Shown here in pieces: positions 55,928-64,000 of a stretch of DNA of 64,000 nucleotides. A program made the position numbers and the translations under genes. Position 1 is the stretch's first letter. Each line of letters starts with the position of its first letter. The stretch is from Candidatus Azophilus lithoversatilis. Its GTDB lineage: Bacteria > Pseudomonadota > Gammaproteobacteria > Pseudomonadales > Azotimanducaceae. Below the pieces are notes generated by a model. The model searched no databases. It saw nothing but the letters and a program-made list of their open reading frames with translations, and was not told the origin of the DNA. Where the stretch lies: contig JAQAJJ010000003.1 of the NCBI GenBank assembly GCA_028278675.1, forward strand, positions 161,469 to 225,468. Direction: 5' to 3'.

Positions 55928-57886
55928 TTAGATGGTTCGCCCCAGCGCGGCGCCCGCATGAATGGCGCTCAGGATGCTGTTGCGGCCCCGCACATCGCCG
56001 ATCAGATGGCACGGCATCCCGGCTTCAGCTAGGTCGTCGGCGAGTTCCCGATTCGGTTCGTTGTAGCCGACCATGACCACTAGCCCCGCCTGAAGGCGGC
56101 GCGACCGTTCCGTGAACAGCACCCCAATCTCCACGCTGTCGTCGTGGATGGCCCGCAGGTAGTGGCCGCCGATGAAATCGAAGTCGCCGGCATAGAGCCG
56201 CTCCCGGGCCGCGCCGGCGGTGACCGGCGGATAGGGCAGTGAAGCGCCGATGCCGTTGAAGCGGGAGACCAGGGTCACACAGAGGCCCCCTTCAAGCAGC
56301 GCGTCGGCTACCGAGATGCCTTCAAAGGAGCCAGTGTCGTCATAGACCACCGCCGGTCCGACCAAACGGGGCGGGGCACCGACGCCAAAGAAGTCCCAAG
56401 ACGTGTACACATGGGGTTGATCGAAGCCGGGCACCGGCGCGCCGGGGGTCGAAAGCTGAAACCCGTCGGAGCGCGGCGTGGTGCCGGTGGCCAACACCAC
56501 TTCATCCGGGGCCGTGTTTTCGATTTGCCCGACTTCCACGGGCGAGTTGAGATGGATGCGGATGCCCAGGGCATCCACCTCGTCGGCCAGCCAGCTTGTG
56601 ATGGCGCCGACATCAGCGCGGTGGGGTGCGCTAGCGGCGATGGCCACCTGTCCGCCCAGCCGCTGGGCGGCTTCGTGCAGTTCAATGTCGTGCCCCCGCA
56701 GAGCGGCGGCACGGGCGAACTCCAGTCCCGCCGGACCGCCGCCGACCACAAATATCCGCTTCGACTCGGATGACTTGTCTTCCGGATCTATGCTGAGCTG
56801 GTCTTCCTTGGCGGCCGTGTGGTTGACGACGCAGCTAATTTGGCCTCGGGTCATCAGTTGGCCCACGCAGCCCATGTTGGTGCCGATGCAAGGGCGGATG
56901 CGATGCTCTTGGGCGTTGCGCGCCTTGCTGACCAGATTGGGGTCGGCGATCAGCGCCCGCACCATGGACACCATCTGCGCTGCGCCGCTGGCGACGATGT
57001 GCTGGGCGTGATCCAAGGTCATGATGCGGCCCGTGACCATCACCGGACTTTTTAATCCCGGTGCGATGACCTCGTTGGCGGGCATTTCCACGCCGAGCGG
57101 GTCGTCCGCCGGGGCGATCAGTTTGTGGAACCGCCAATAGGCGCCCATGTGCAGGGAGATGTAGTCGGATTGGGCGTCGATGGCGGCGGCGATGCGGGCG
57201 CTTTCGGAGGCAGAGATGCCGCCGGGCACATGGTCTTCGTTGGGCAGTCGCACCCCGACGGCAAAGGCGCTGCCATCCACCGCCTCACGCACCGCGGCGA
57301 TGACCTCGTTGAGGAACCGCAATCGGTTGTCAAAGGAACCGCCGTAGTCGTCAGTGCGCTTGTTCAGGGCGGGGGATAGGAATTCGTGCAGCAGATAGCC
57401 GCTCGAGGCGTGGATGTCCACTCCGTCGAGGCCCGCGTCGCGGCAGCGGCCGGCGGCGGCCGCGAAGTGCGTCACCACATCGTCGATCATGTCTTGGGTC
57501 ATGGCGATGGGCACCACCCCCGCCATCGGGTTCGGCACTGCGCTCGCCGACCAATGCTCCGGCATTCCGGCCTGGGCCGCATAGCCTGCGCCGGGATGGT
57601 AGAGCTGCAGGAACAGCTTCATGCCGGTAGCGCGGATGCGTTCGCTGAGTTCGGTGAGGAACGGCAGGCAACTGTCGTTCCAGATCTGCAGCCGACCGGG
57701 TGCCAAGGGATGGACGCTGGTGGCCTCAATGGTGGACATCCCGACGCCGCCTCGGCCCCGGGCCTCGTGGTAGGCGATCAGCGCCTCGCCGCTCAAGCCC
57801 GTGCCGTGGGGCGAGCGCACGATGCGGTTGCCGATGGTGACGGGGCCGACCTGAACCGGCTCGAACAACGGGTCGTAGAGGCCCAC
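55928..57886 (-). CDS. fused old yellow enzyme/FAD oxidoreductase (2,4-dienoyl-CoA reductase-like)
   Basis: 652 residues. Residues 1-340 are the FMN TIM barrel (FEPVQVGPVTIGNRIVRSPHGTGL, GLDGVDIHASSGYLLHEFLSPALNKRTDDYGGSFDNRLRF). Residues 370-650 are the FAD/NAD domain (RIFVVGGGPAGLEFARAAALRGHDIELHEA). The Fe-S linker reads RPCIGTNMGCVGQLMTRGQISCVVN: the first C-x-x-C is C-I-G-T, so one of the four usual Cys ligands is missing. It reduces enones or enoyl-CoA, if the cluster still assembles. Confidence 0.88.
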   Translation of the reverse strand: MGLYDPLFEPVQVGPVTIGNRIVRSPHGTGLSGEALIAYHEARGRGGVGMSTIEATSVHPLAPGRLQIWNDSCLPFLTELSERIRATGMKLFLQLYHPGAGYAAQAGMPEHWSASAVPNPMAGVVPIAMTQDMIDDVVTHFAAAAGRCRDAGLDGVDIHASSGYLLHEFLSPALNKRTDDYGGSFDNRLRFLNEVIAAVREAVDGSAFAVGVRLPNEDHVPGGISASESARIAAAIDAQSDYISLHMGAYWRFHKLIAPADDPLGVEMPANEVIAPGLKSPVMVTGRIMTLDHAQHIVASGAAQMVSMVRALIADPNLVSKARNAQEHRIRPCIGTNMGCVGQLMTRGQISCVVNHTAAKEDQLSIDPEDKSSESKRIFVVGGGPAGLEFARAAALRGHDIELHEAAQRLGGQVAIAASAPHRADVGAITSWLADEVDALGIRIHLNSPVEVGQIENTAPDEVVLATGTTPRSDGFQLSTPGAPVPGFDQPHVYTSWDFFGVGAPPRLVGPAVVYDDTGSFEGISVADALLEGGLCVTLVSRFNGIGASLPYPPVTAGAARERLYAGDFDFIGGHYLRAIHDDSVEIGVLFTERSRRLQAGLVVMVGYNEPNRELADDLAEAGMPCHLIGDVRGRNSILSAIHAGAALGRTI

Positions 57887-57888
57887 CG

Positions 57889-58134
57889 TCAGGCGCTTTC
57901 CTCTTCAGCCAGCCAGGACAGCCGAGCGATTTCCTGGGAACCGATGAAAGGCTCCGGGCGCATTCGCTGGGCTTTGCTGTACCAATAGTCCGCGTTGTCC
58001 CGGTCGCCCTCCATCATGTGGACGATGGCATGCGCCCAATGCGCCGCGGGGGTGGACAGAGTCTGAACGATGCGGTGAGCCGCCTCCCAATCGCCCCGCT
58101 CAAGCAGCCGAAGGGCATCTTTGAGGGTGTCCAT
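57889..58134 (-). CDS. hypothetical TPR-like small protein
   Basis: 81 residues, all helical (MDTLKDALRLLERGDWEAAHRIVQTLSTPAAHWAHAIVHMMEGDRDNADYWYSKAQRM). The two-helix repeats with W-A-H/A-Y-W spacing suggest a minimal tetratricopeptide pair. It sits two bases before the OYE gene on the same strand. Confidence 0.65.
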   Translation of the reverse strand: MDTLKDALRLLERGDWEAAHRIVQTLSTPAAHWAHAIVHMMEGDRDNADYWYSKAQRMRPEPFIGSQEIARLSWLAEEESA

Positions 58135-59417
58135 AGGGGGAACTTAGCAAGAAGGAGGTGGGAAATCCAATGGGCGTCTGGGTGAGCGAGCGGAAGGCGG
58201 GCGTAGCGGAAGAAACGCAGACCAAACCTTAGTCCGACTCAAGGCTGCAATCAATGCGCCATCGCGTCGAGCACTTCGTCGCATTCGAATTCGATCTCGA
58301 TCGCCGAGACTCTTCGCCGTGGGTAAACGTACTTCGATGGGCGAGCACGTCCAGACGGTGGCGAGCGTTGAATTTCCAATTGCAACGCATCAGCCCAGCC
58401 TGAAGTTCGTTAACCCTTCTCCAATAAGATCGGGTTCGGGGTTCTCCGTAACCATTCTTCAGGTAAACAACCGAGCGATGATGGGCATTCCCTGATGAGC
58501 GAGGTTCGCCGAGAATCACTCGGAGCACTTCAGGATTGGACGCGAAGGGCGCTTGCAGCCGATCAAAGCCAAAGCTGCGGCAGTGATGGCGAAGGAAGGA
58601 TAAATGAATCGGGCCAATCTAGTGTCAAAGCAGTACCCGTTGTCCCCGCTCCCGCTGGTCAGAAATAGCAGCAATAGGCCGTGCGGCACGGCGACAGTCA
58701 CAGTAATTCCCGCCGGCAGGAGCATTGGCGCCAGACCTGGCGTACCGATCAGAACGAAAAGCCTTCGGCGGGCGGCCAAGGTCAGATGCATCAATCGGAC
58801 CAGCCGCCAGATCATCCAGAAGACAAGCGGGATAACTGCGGCGGGTGCCAAATAGGCAAAAGTAAACCTGCCTCAGCCTGAGCGGGACGCGCGCAAGGTG
58901 TGCGGCAGGCAGCCATTCGCCGGCCAGGATGCCCTGATCATCTTCGACAGCCGCCGCGCCGAAACGCCGTCCATGTCCGTCGCCGCCGGATGCATCGCGG
59001 CGAATTACTTCGCGAGCGGTAGTCTGGTGTGCTCCAACACCGCCCCGGCGGTCACTGAGGACTGGTGCCGGTACGCCACGCCAGTTCGGCAAGGCAGGAC
59101 GTCTCGGTGGCGAACTTGCGCGTCCGGTCGAGAAAGCTGGTGGGGGATGCCGCATGGCCACGCCCCCTTGGCCGTTCAACACGAATGTGGATAAATATAC
59201 AGAAGCGCTGAGGCATATTTGGAGGTGCTGAAGCAAAGATCGCAAAGTCGTTGAAGAACATCGAGAAGGGGTCCAGCAGACCGAGGTATCGAGTCTTTAG
59301 CAAACCATACCGTGTCAAAGCAAAGTGGAAATGTCCCCTTTGGGACGGCTTCCGGGGCCGTCGCTCGTCTTTCGCTCGGGGCGCGATTTGGCAGCCAACT
59401 AAGCGGCGGCAGAAGAG
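58135..59417. other. poorly coding stretch before tRNA-Met
   Basis: Nearly 1.3 kb with only weak frames. One frame (58516-58851) may be a small membrane protein. Other frames are short and have skewed composition. Base composition drops below that of the left part of the window. It looks like eroded sequence. No repeat or transposase remnant was recognised. Confidence 0.5.
58516..58851 (-). CDS. possible small membrane protein
   Basis: 111 residues from a TTG. Three hydrophobic segments (AAVIPLVFWMIWRLVRLM, LAPMLLPAGITVTVAVPHGLLLLFL and IYPSFAITAAALALIG). No family recognised and no clear ribosome site. It could be a fragment of a longer membrane gene. Confidence 0.3.
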   Translation of the reverse strand: MAPAAVIPLVFWMIWRLVRLMHLTLAARRRLFVLIGTPGLAPMLLPAGITVTVAVPHGLLLLFLTSGSGDNGYCFDTRLARFIYPSFAITAAALALIGCKRPSRPILKCSE

Positions 59418-59494
59418 TGGTAGCTAGGGGGAGACTCGAACTCCCGACCTCAGGATTATGAATCCTGCGCTCTAACCAGCTGAGCTACCTAGCC
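59418..59494 (-). tRNA. tRNA-Met (CAU)
   Basis: 77 bases with an encoded CCA. Acceptor stem GGCTAGG/CCTAGCT (one G-U at the first pair), D-arm GCTCAGCTGGTTAGAGC, anticodon stem-loop CAGGATTCATAATCCTG with anticodon CAT, and T-arm GGGAGTTCGAGTCTCCC. The body matches elongator tRNA-Met rather than tRNA-Ile2 or initiator. It is a likely attachment site for the neighbouring foreign DNA. Confidence 0.92.
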
Positions 59495-59587
59495 ACTTGA
59501 GGCTGCCGCGTATCAGCGGCAAGGGGGCGCAATTTTCCTGTTGGGGGAGAAGTCTGTCAATGAAATGCGCATTCACGAATCTGTTGG

Positions 59588-59890
59588 GTGAGAAAAGGAC
59601 GGCTTTCGTCGCCGGTTCGCGCTGCAGCTTCCTTCGTGGGCAAGGCCGTGGGGGCTATGGGTCCGATTGTCACAGGTTTGATCATCGACATCGTCGGCAT
59701 CATCCGCGGTGCGCCGCCGACGAACTTGGCCCCCGACGCGGTTACGCGATTGGGCTGGTTTACGGGGTCCAGTGTGGTGCTGTTCTCACTGCTATCCGTC
59801 TTGTGCGTCGGGTTCTATGACATCACCCGGTCCCAGTACGCTGAGTCGCTCGCCCCATTTGTGGGATCGAGACGGAGAAAATCAGCAGAA
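59588..59890 (+). pseudogene. 3' fragment of a GPH-type sugar transporter
   Basis: The frame yields SFVGKAVGAMGPIVTGLIIDIVGI...APDAVTRLGWFTGSSVVLFSLLSVLCVGFYDITRSQYAE, the C-terminal helices of glycoside-pentoside-hexuronide symporters. Everything before it is missing; the tRNA gene begins 94 bases upstream. The frame stays open into the antisense of the fructokinase up to 60370. It is not the same subtype as the intact carrier at 60894. Confidence 0.65.
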
Positions 59891-59938
59891 TTTGAAGACG
59901 CATCGGGAGCGCCGGAAACGATGTTTTTGGATCTGCTT

Positions 59939-60889
59939 TCACCGGAGATTAGCGGCCTGAACAAATCGCTGAACCTCAACATGAGTTGGTGGAGAACAGC
60001 CAACTCGCGATATGTTGATGGTGGCGGCTGCACATGCATAGTCCAACGCGTTTCCAAGAGTCGGCAAGTCGAGTTGGGACAGCCCTTTGTCCAACAATCC
60101 CAGTCTCGACAAGTTCGCCAGAAATGCAGCGTGAAATGTATCACCTGCGCCTATTGTGTCCCGCAACTGCGCGACAGGATATGCCGCTCTTTTCGTCAAG
60201 CCGGAGGGCGAAAATACTTGCGCACCGCCTTGGCCTTCCGTCAGCACCAGCAGCCCGTCCGTTATCTTGTCATACACCAGTTCCGCAGTCTCAAGTACAT
60301 CGTCACACAATCCCAAAGCCAACAAGTCTTCGTCACTAGCCTTGACGATATCGCAGTACTCTACCAATGACATCACCCCGTCAAGATAGGCTGTGGTATC
60401 CAAACTGGCACCCAGTCGGATGTTAATGTCTACACTGATCAAGATGTTGGAAGCAGTCAGGTGCTCAAACAATTGACGGTTCTTCGGCAACTGGCTGGGC
60501 GTTATTGCCAGCGAGCCGGTGTGGAAGAGTTTGCAGGAATCTGGGAGATGAGCACAGATCTCTTCAAAGGAAGTGTCTTTGTCCGCGATGCCTTCCCGAT
60601 ACAATTCATACTTGGGCGATCCGCTGGCATCAATGCTCACCAATGCCAACGATGTGGGCCGTGGGGATCGCCGAACCATAGGCAGGTGAACTCCTTCCCG
60701 CAGCAACGTATCCGCAAGCTGGTCACCAAATGCATCTTGCGCTAGCGGCGACAAATAGGTGACGTCAATGCCCTGTCGCGCCAAACCGATCACGACATTG
60801 TACGGCGAGCCACCCAAATGCGGCCGGTAGGCTCCATCTTCGCCTTCAATGAAGTCGACGAGCGCTTCACCAGACACTGCAATCGTCAA
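59939..60889 (-). CDS. fructokinase (PfkB family)
   Basis: Phosphorylates fructose for entry to glycolysis. 316 residues. TIAVSGEALVDFIEGEDG at the start, GGSPYNVVIGLARQG, and the catalytic DTIGAGDTFHAAFLANL (Asp base and anion hole). The start TTG at 60889 (LTIAVSGEALVDF) is 4 bases after the transporter stop; the frame is open to an ATG at 60952 but adds an unlike tail. It is the last gene of the fructan operon. Confidence 0.88.
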   Translation of the reverse strand: MTIAVSGEALVDFIEGEDGAYRPHLGGSPYNVVIGLARQGIDVTYLSPLAQDAFGDQLADTLLREGVHLPMVRRSPRPTSLALVSIDASGSPKYELYREGIADKDTSFEEICAHLPDSCKLFHTGSLAITPSQLPKNRQLFEHLTASNILISVDINIRLGASLDTTAYLDGVMSLVEYCDIVKASDEDLLALGLCDDVLETAELVYDKITDGLLVLTEGQGGAQVFSPSGLTKRAAYPVAQLRDTIGAGDTFHAAFLANLSRLGLLDKGLSQLDLPTLGNALDYACAAATINISRVGCSPPTHVEVQRFVQAANLR

Positions 60890-60893
60890 GACG

Positions 60894-62303
60894 TCACTGC
60901 CGCCATGTCTGATCCGGCATCGAGGCACGTCGGGCACGGAGTTCCTGCTCAACTTGGCTCAAAGTTCGTCGATCCAGCCGGTAGAAGAACATGAACACAC
61001 CGCCCAGCACAAAGAAGATCGCCGGGATGACGTTGAACATAAGATGAATGCCTTCCATCGCCGTCTCGGTCTGTACTTGGTTGGGAACAAAGCCAAACCC
61101 AGCCAGCATGAATCCGGGCAACGCTCCACCAATGGCCGTACCGAACTTCAGCGAGAACATTGATGCTGAAACGACCAAACCCGCGTTGTTCCTGCCCGTC
61201 TGCCACTCCCCGTACTCCGCACAGTCCGTGTACATGGTAAAGAGCAAGGTAATTGTTGTTCCGAAGGTGAAAATGCCGAGGCTATGTACCAAGACCAGCC
61301 AAACAAACTGCTCCGGCGGAATGACATGGCACAACGCGAGAAGACCTGCGTGCAACAGACTCATGGCGATGATTAGGTGGTGTTTTTCAAAATGTCGCGC
61401 CAGCATTGGTGTCAGCAGCGCCCCGACCAACTGGCCGACTAACCCAAACGACCAGAATATCGCCTTGCGGTCAAAGATCAGGAATACGGTGCTTCCATCG
61501 TCCGCCATGTAGTATTTCAGATAGTAGATGATCGACGAAAACCGCGCAATCAGGCCGATGATCACAACAATTCCGGTAGCAACCAGTACCAACCAAGATA
61601 TATTCCTGACCAATCCAGATAGATCTTCGCCCACGCTCGAATCATGCCGCACGGGTCGAATGCGCTCTCGAGTGGTTGCAAACGTAGTCCAGAAGATCAC
61701 CACTGACAGCACCGCGAACAAGGCCATCGTCAGGCGAAACCCGAGCACTTGGTCGTCACCGCCCAACAGGGTTACCAACGGGGTTGCAAAGGCCCCCACG
61801 CACAGAGTGCCCAGGGAAGCGAACACAAAGCGATACTGGGTTGCCTTGGTGCGCTCCTCAGCAGCGGGCGAGATTACAGCGAGCAGTGCCGAGTAGGGTA
61901 CGTTGATCGCGGTGTAGGCTAGCATGACCAGAGCGTACGTCACGTAGGCGTAGGCCAACTTGCCCGCGTCCGAGAGATCGGGGCTCAGGAATAGCAAGTA
62001 CCCCAACACCGCGTAGGGCACTGCCACCCACAGCAAGTAAGGCCGGTATTTTCCCCATCGGGAATTCGTCCTATCCGCTACCAAGCCCATCGCCGGGTCG
62101 CTGATGGCGTCCACTACCTTGGAAACCAACAGCATGGTGGCCGCGGCTGCCGGTGAAATGCCAAACACGTCGGTGTAGTAGTAGAGCAGGAAGAGGCCGA
62201 AGAAGCCCATGTAGAAGTTCGACGCCATGTCGCCAAGGCCGTATCCGGTCTTTTCCCCGAGCGACAATGGCGTGGTAGCCGGTTCTTCCTTTGCTGATTC
62301 CAT
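60894..62303 (-). CDS. GPH-family sugar symporter
   Basis: 469 residues, twelve helices. Family motifs KTGYGLGDMASNFYMGFFGLFLLYYYTDVFGISP, DAISDPAMGLVADRTNSRWGKYRPYLLW, and TMYTDCAEYGEWQTGRNNAGLVVSASMFSLKFGTAIGGALPGFML. This carries glycosides, pentosides or hexuronides with a cation; next to GH68 and fructokinase it probably imports sucrose or fructose. The operon order is TonB receptor, GH68, symporter, kinase. Confidence 0.9.
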   Translation of the reverse strand: MESAKEEPATTPLSLGEKTGYGLGDMASNFYMGFFGLFLLYYYTDVFGISPAAAATMLLVSKVVDAISDPAMGLVADRTNSRWGKYRPYLLWVAVPYAVLGYLLFLSPDLSDAGKLAYAYVTYALVMLAYTAINVPYSALLAVISPAAEERTKATQYRFVFASLGTLCVGAFATPLVTLLGGDDQVLGFRLTMALFAVLSVVIFWTTFATTRERIRPVRHDSSVGEDLSGLVRNISWLVLVATGIVVIIGLIARFSSIIYYLKYYMADDGSTVFLIFDRKAIFWSFGLVGQLVGALLTPMLARHFEKHHLIIAMSLLHAGLLALCHVIPPEQFVWLVLVHSLGIFTFGTTITLLFTMYTDCAEYGEWQTGRNNAGLVVSASMFSLKFGTAIGGALPGFMLAGFGFVPNQVQTETAMEGIHLMFNVIPAIFFVLGGVFMFFYRLDRRTLSQVEQELRARRASMPDQTWRQ

Positions 62304-62310
62304 CTGCGCG

Positions 62311-63447
62311 TCAGCGCTTCCTTACCAACAATTTCGCCTGATCACCCATCAATACAATTTGTTCCTTTGGCGCGATTGTCCCCACGAATTTGCGGCGCGC
62401 TTCACCCCGAGCTTCAATCTCCCGCGGAGGCACGCCTTTGAGATCAGGAAAATTGACGAAACCCACTACAGTTAGGTTCTGCATCACTAACCAAGAATAG
62501 GCTTGGAAGGGCTCCTCGGTCGGATTGCGAAACACAAGTCCGGATCCATTTATCGGGGCCCACTCCCCATTCATACGGTCTGATACGAACCCATAGAGGC
62601 CTGTGGGGCCGCTCACCTCCGGATGAAACGTGGTCGCTTGTGTTGAAAAAAACAGGTAGTAGAGACCCCCGTTCCAGACTATATGAGGCCGTTCCAGTTC
62701 GTTGTTAACGCCGTCTGCATGCAGTAACGGAGGCAACAAGGACATTCCGTTGGCATTGGTACCTACAGCTACGCCGACGGCGCCATTGAAGTCCGTGTCG
62801 GAATCGGCGAGCGACGCGCTGAACAAGACGTACGGTGTATTGTCGGCAGGATCGATGAAGTGGCTCGGATCTCGAAAAGCCTTGATGAAACCGGGTTCAC
62901 CGGTCAGTTGGTCAAGGGTCGACCTATAGTAGGGGTTTGGTCTAACAAGTTCACGATGCTCCGCCCAATCCTGCACCCGTATTTCATCGTTGTCGGAGAC
63001 CAGGGTGCCGCCGGCATGGAAAATGCGTTGGATGAAACTGAGTTCCTTCTCTTCCCGCACCCCGGTCGCGGTGTACCAGACATCAAGGTGTGCTTTGTCC
63101 GGTTGGTACATTGCGCAACCCGCCCATTCCCGACTGCCTGGCGACGCTGCTTCAGCGAATACAGGGCCGTGATCCCGCCACTGGCTCCGCTTGTGGGACA
63201 GCAAGCGCAAACGTGCAACATCGTGGCGTTGACGGGGCTCCAGTGAGGATGACGCGGCCAGCCCCATCCAAAGCGTTGCACCTTCTACTTCAGCAATTTC
63301 CCCACTGGGCAGTCGAACCGGCCATGGGTCCCAGATATACAGCTTCGGAAAGATTCGGAAACTCTCGGCTGTAGAATAAACTGGCGTTGATTGGCCTCGC
63401 CCAGGGACCAACAGTTGGAGATGACTACGTTTCCAGCATGAGGTCAT
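62311..63447 (-). CDS. GH68 fructosyltransferase/hydrolase (levansucrase-like)
   Basis: 378 residues. Catalytic Asp in YIWDPWPV (Asp40, canonical WDxWP), transition-state Asp in AFRDPSHFIDP (Asp193), and acid/base Glu in NELERPHIVW (Glu252). REWAGC and the SGPTGLYGFVSD end fit the family. It uses sucrose to make levan or short fructans or hydrolyses it. No signal peptide, so an intracellular or non-classically exported enzyme is indicated. It starts in the tail of the receptor frame. Confidence 0.9.
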   Translation of the reverse strand: MTSCWKRSHLQLLVPGRGQSTPVYSTAESFRIFPKLYIWDPWPVRLPSGEIAEVEGATLWMGLAASSSLEPRQRHDVARLRLLSHKRSQWRDHGPVFAEAASPGSREWAGCAMYQPDKAHLDVWYTATGVREEKELSFIQRIFHAGGTLVSDNDEIRVQDWAEHRELVRPNPYYRSTLDQLTGEPGFIKAFRDPSHFIDPADNTPYVLFSASLADSDTDFNGAVGVAVGTNANGMSLLPPLLHADGVNNELERPHIVWNGGLYYLFFSTQATTFHPEVSGPTGLYGFVSDRMNGEWAPINGSGLVFRNPTEEPFQAYSWLVMQNLTVVGFVNFPDLKGVPPREIEARGEARRKFVGTIAPKEQIVLMGDQAKLLVRKR

Positions 63448-64000
63448 GTAAGGAAAGTTCGATCAATTGCAGTTTGGGGCGGTGGCACGTTCCGTCACAG
63501 AATTTCAACCGGTTCGAATTGTCAAAATCGGGGGTACTGCCGAAATTGGGATTCATCGGGAGTGGGGCCGACTGTACCCCTCTTAAACAAAAGGGTGGCG
63601 TGGCAGGGAATTGGCACGCGCCGCTTTTTTTTTTGTGGGGCACCGTTGAGGTTCCGCTCAGCGGGCGGGCGCGAATGATGCTGCCGGGAGCACCGGTACC
63701 TTCCTCCGCTTCGGTAATTACAAACTCGTCTGTGAGATTGTTGATGTTGATGCTGGCGGTCAACTGGTCGGTAATGTTCCAGCTACCGAACAGGTTCACG
63801 AGCATGTACGCCTCTTGCTCCAGACCGTTGTTGTCCTGCAGGTAGAATTTGGTGGATCCTTGCAGCGTCGCACCAAACGCAAACCGCTCCGTGCGATATT
63901 CGGGGATGATCGTGTAGATGAAATCAGCCTGTCGGCGGGGTGTGTTGCCTTCAATTGCGGGATTGTCTCGGTCTTTGCTGATTTCGGCGTCCGTCCACGT
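63425..64000 (-). CDS. TonB-dependent receptor, C-terminal end (gene cut by window edge)
   Basis: The open frame from the right edge encodes the last strands of a TonB receptor: YRTERFAFGATLQGSTKFYLQ, AYMLVNLFGSWNITDQLTASININNLTDEFVITEAEEGTGAPGSIIRARPLSG. The expected final amphipathic strand ending in an aromatic residue is missing; after GTST the frame runs through ten A (63625-63634) and about 55 unrelated residues to a stop at 63425. So the receptor's 3' end is disrupted, or the true terminus was lost. It would import a sugar such as sucrose or fructan across the outer membrane. Confidence 0.75.
   Translation of the reverse strand, partial: TWTDAEISKDRDNPAIEGNTPRRQADFIYTIIPEYRTERFAFGATLQGSTKFYLQDNNGLEQEAYMLVNLFGSWNITDQLTASININNLTDEFVITEAEEGTGAPGSIIRARPLSGTSTVPHKKKSGACQFPATPPFCLRGVQSAPLPMNPNFGSTPDFDNSNRLKFCDGTCHRPKLQLIELSLHDLMLET

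Noticed and set aside
59891..60370. Continuation of the transporter fragment frame
   Set aside because: Overlaps the fructokinase antisense and loses family similarity after about 59890.

Overview
The window is high-GC chromosomal DNA from a proteobacterium, most likely a gammaproteobacterium. The supports are the ibaG-murA-hisD block, a fused MnmC, a GcvR-like double-ACT protein, a Slt70-type transglycosylase and a class 2 PyrD. There is no rRNA, phage, CRISPR array or transposase gene. One tRNA (Met, CAU) lies near the right end. Genes are dense, and many neighbours overlap by 1-8 bases (ATGA, GTGA, TGATG, TAATG), so translational coupling is common.

Layout. 1-2.4 kb: a secreted DUF3604 protein (cut by the window edge) coupled to a DUF1499 membrane protein. 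2.6-5.5 kb: glycyl-tRNA synthetase overlapping a double-ACT regulator, then a small DNA-binding-like protein overlapping a beta carbonic anhydrase. 5.5-8.6 kb: a CoA-transferase beside eroded fragments and a short coiled-coil gene. 8.6-12.7 kb: hisD-murA-ibaG against divergent pyrD. 12.7-14.9 kb: a tandem repeat, orphan amtB and a DUF1643 gene. 14.9-22.5 kb: a mostly leftward run of Ddl, S9 peptidase, GNAT, a membrane peptide, a C39-like protease, TatD and Slt, with a glutaredoxin-like gene the other way. 22.6-31.6 kb: topA, a DyP peroxidase, a candidate 218-nt non-coding RNA with its own promoter and terminator, an MFS carrier, a CDF metal exporter, an enoyl-CoA hydratase and SerA. 31.6-38.6 kb: MnmC, a sulfurtransferase, an ArnT/GT39-like membrane glycosyltransferase coupled to an outer-membrane barrel, and a glutamate decarboxylase-like enzyme whose stop codon lies inside a MITE-like element.

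38.7-58.1 kb is an accessory catabolic region: two phytanoyl-CoA-type dioxygenases, an HMG-CoA lyase behind a dead CaiB gene, VOC proteins, an M20 amidohydrolase coupled to an oxidoreductase, a class-C-like serine hydrolase, a cysteine synthase, an SMP-30 protein, a dienelactone hydrolase, an acyl-CoA dehydrogenase and a fused old-yellow-enzyme reductase. This suggests a heterotroph using varied carboxylic acids and xenobiotic-like compounds.

58.1-64 kb changes character. A poorly coding stretch leads to tRNA-Met, a 3' fragment of a sugar transporter, then a leftward sucrose/fructan locus (TonB-dependent receptor, GH68 fructosyltransferase, GPH-family symporter, fructokinase) of visibly lower GC. 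It looks like a horizontally acquired island beside a tRNA gene.

Non-coding structure is a theme. At least three families of intergenic hairpins recur across the window (twin cgagttgc/gaagcg hairpins, agtttcgc..gcgaaact hairpins, cgaacc..ggttcg hairpins), together with short tandem duplications and the MITE-like element at 38.57 kb. I found no single large unknown system. The best leads are the structured RNA near 27.2 kb, the MITE-like element, the repeat families and the tRNA-linked fructan island.
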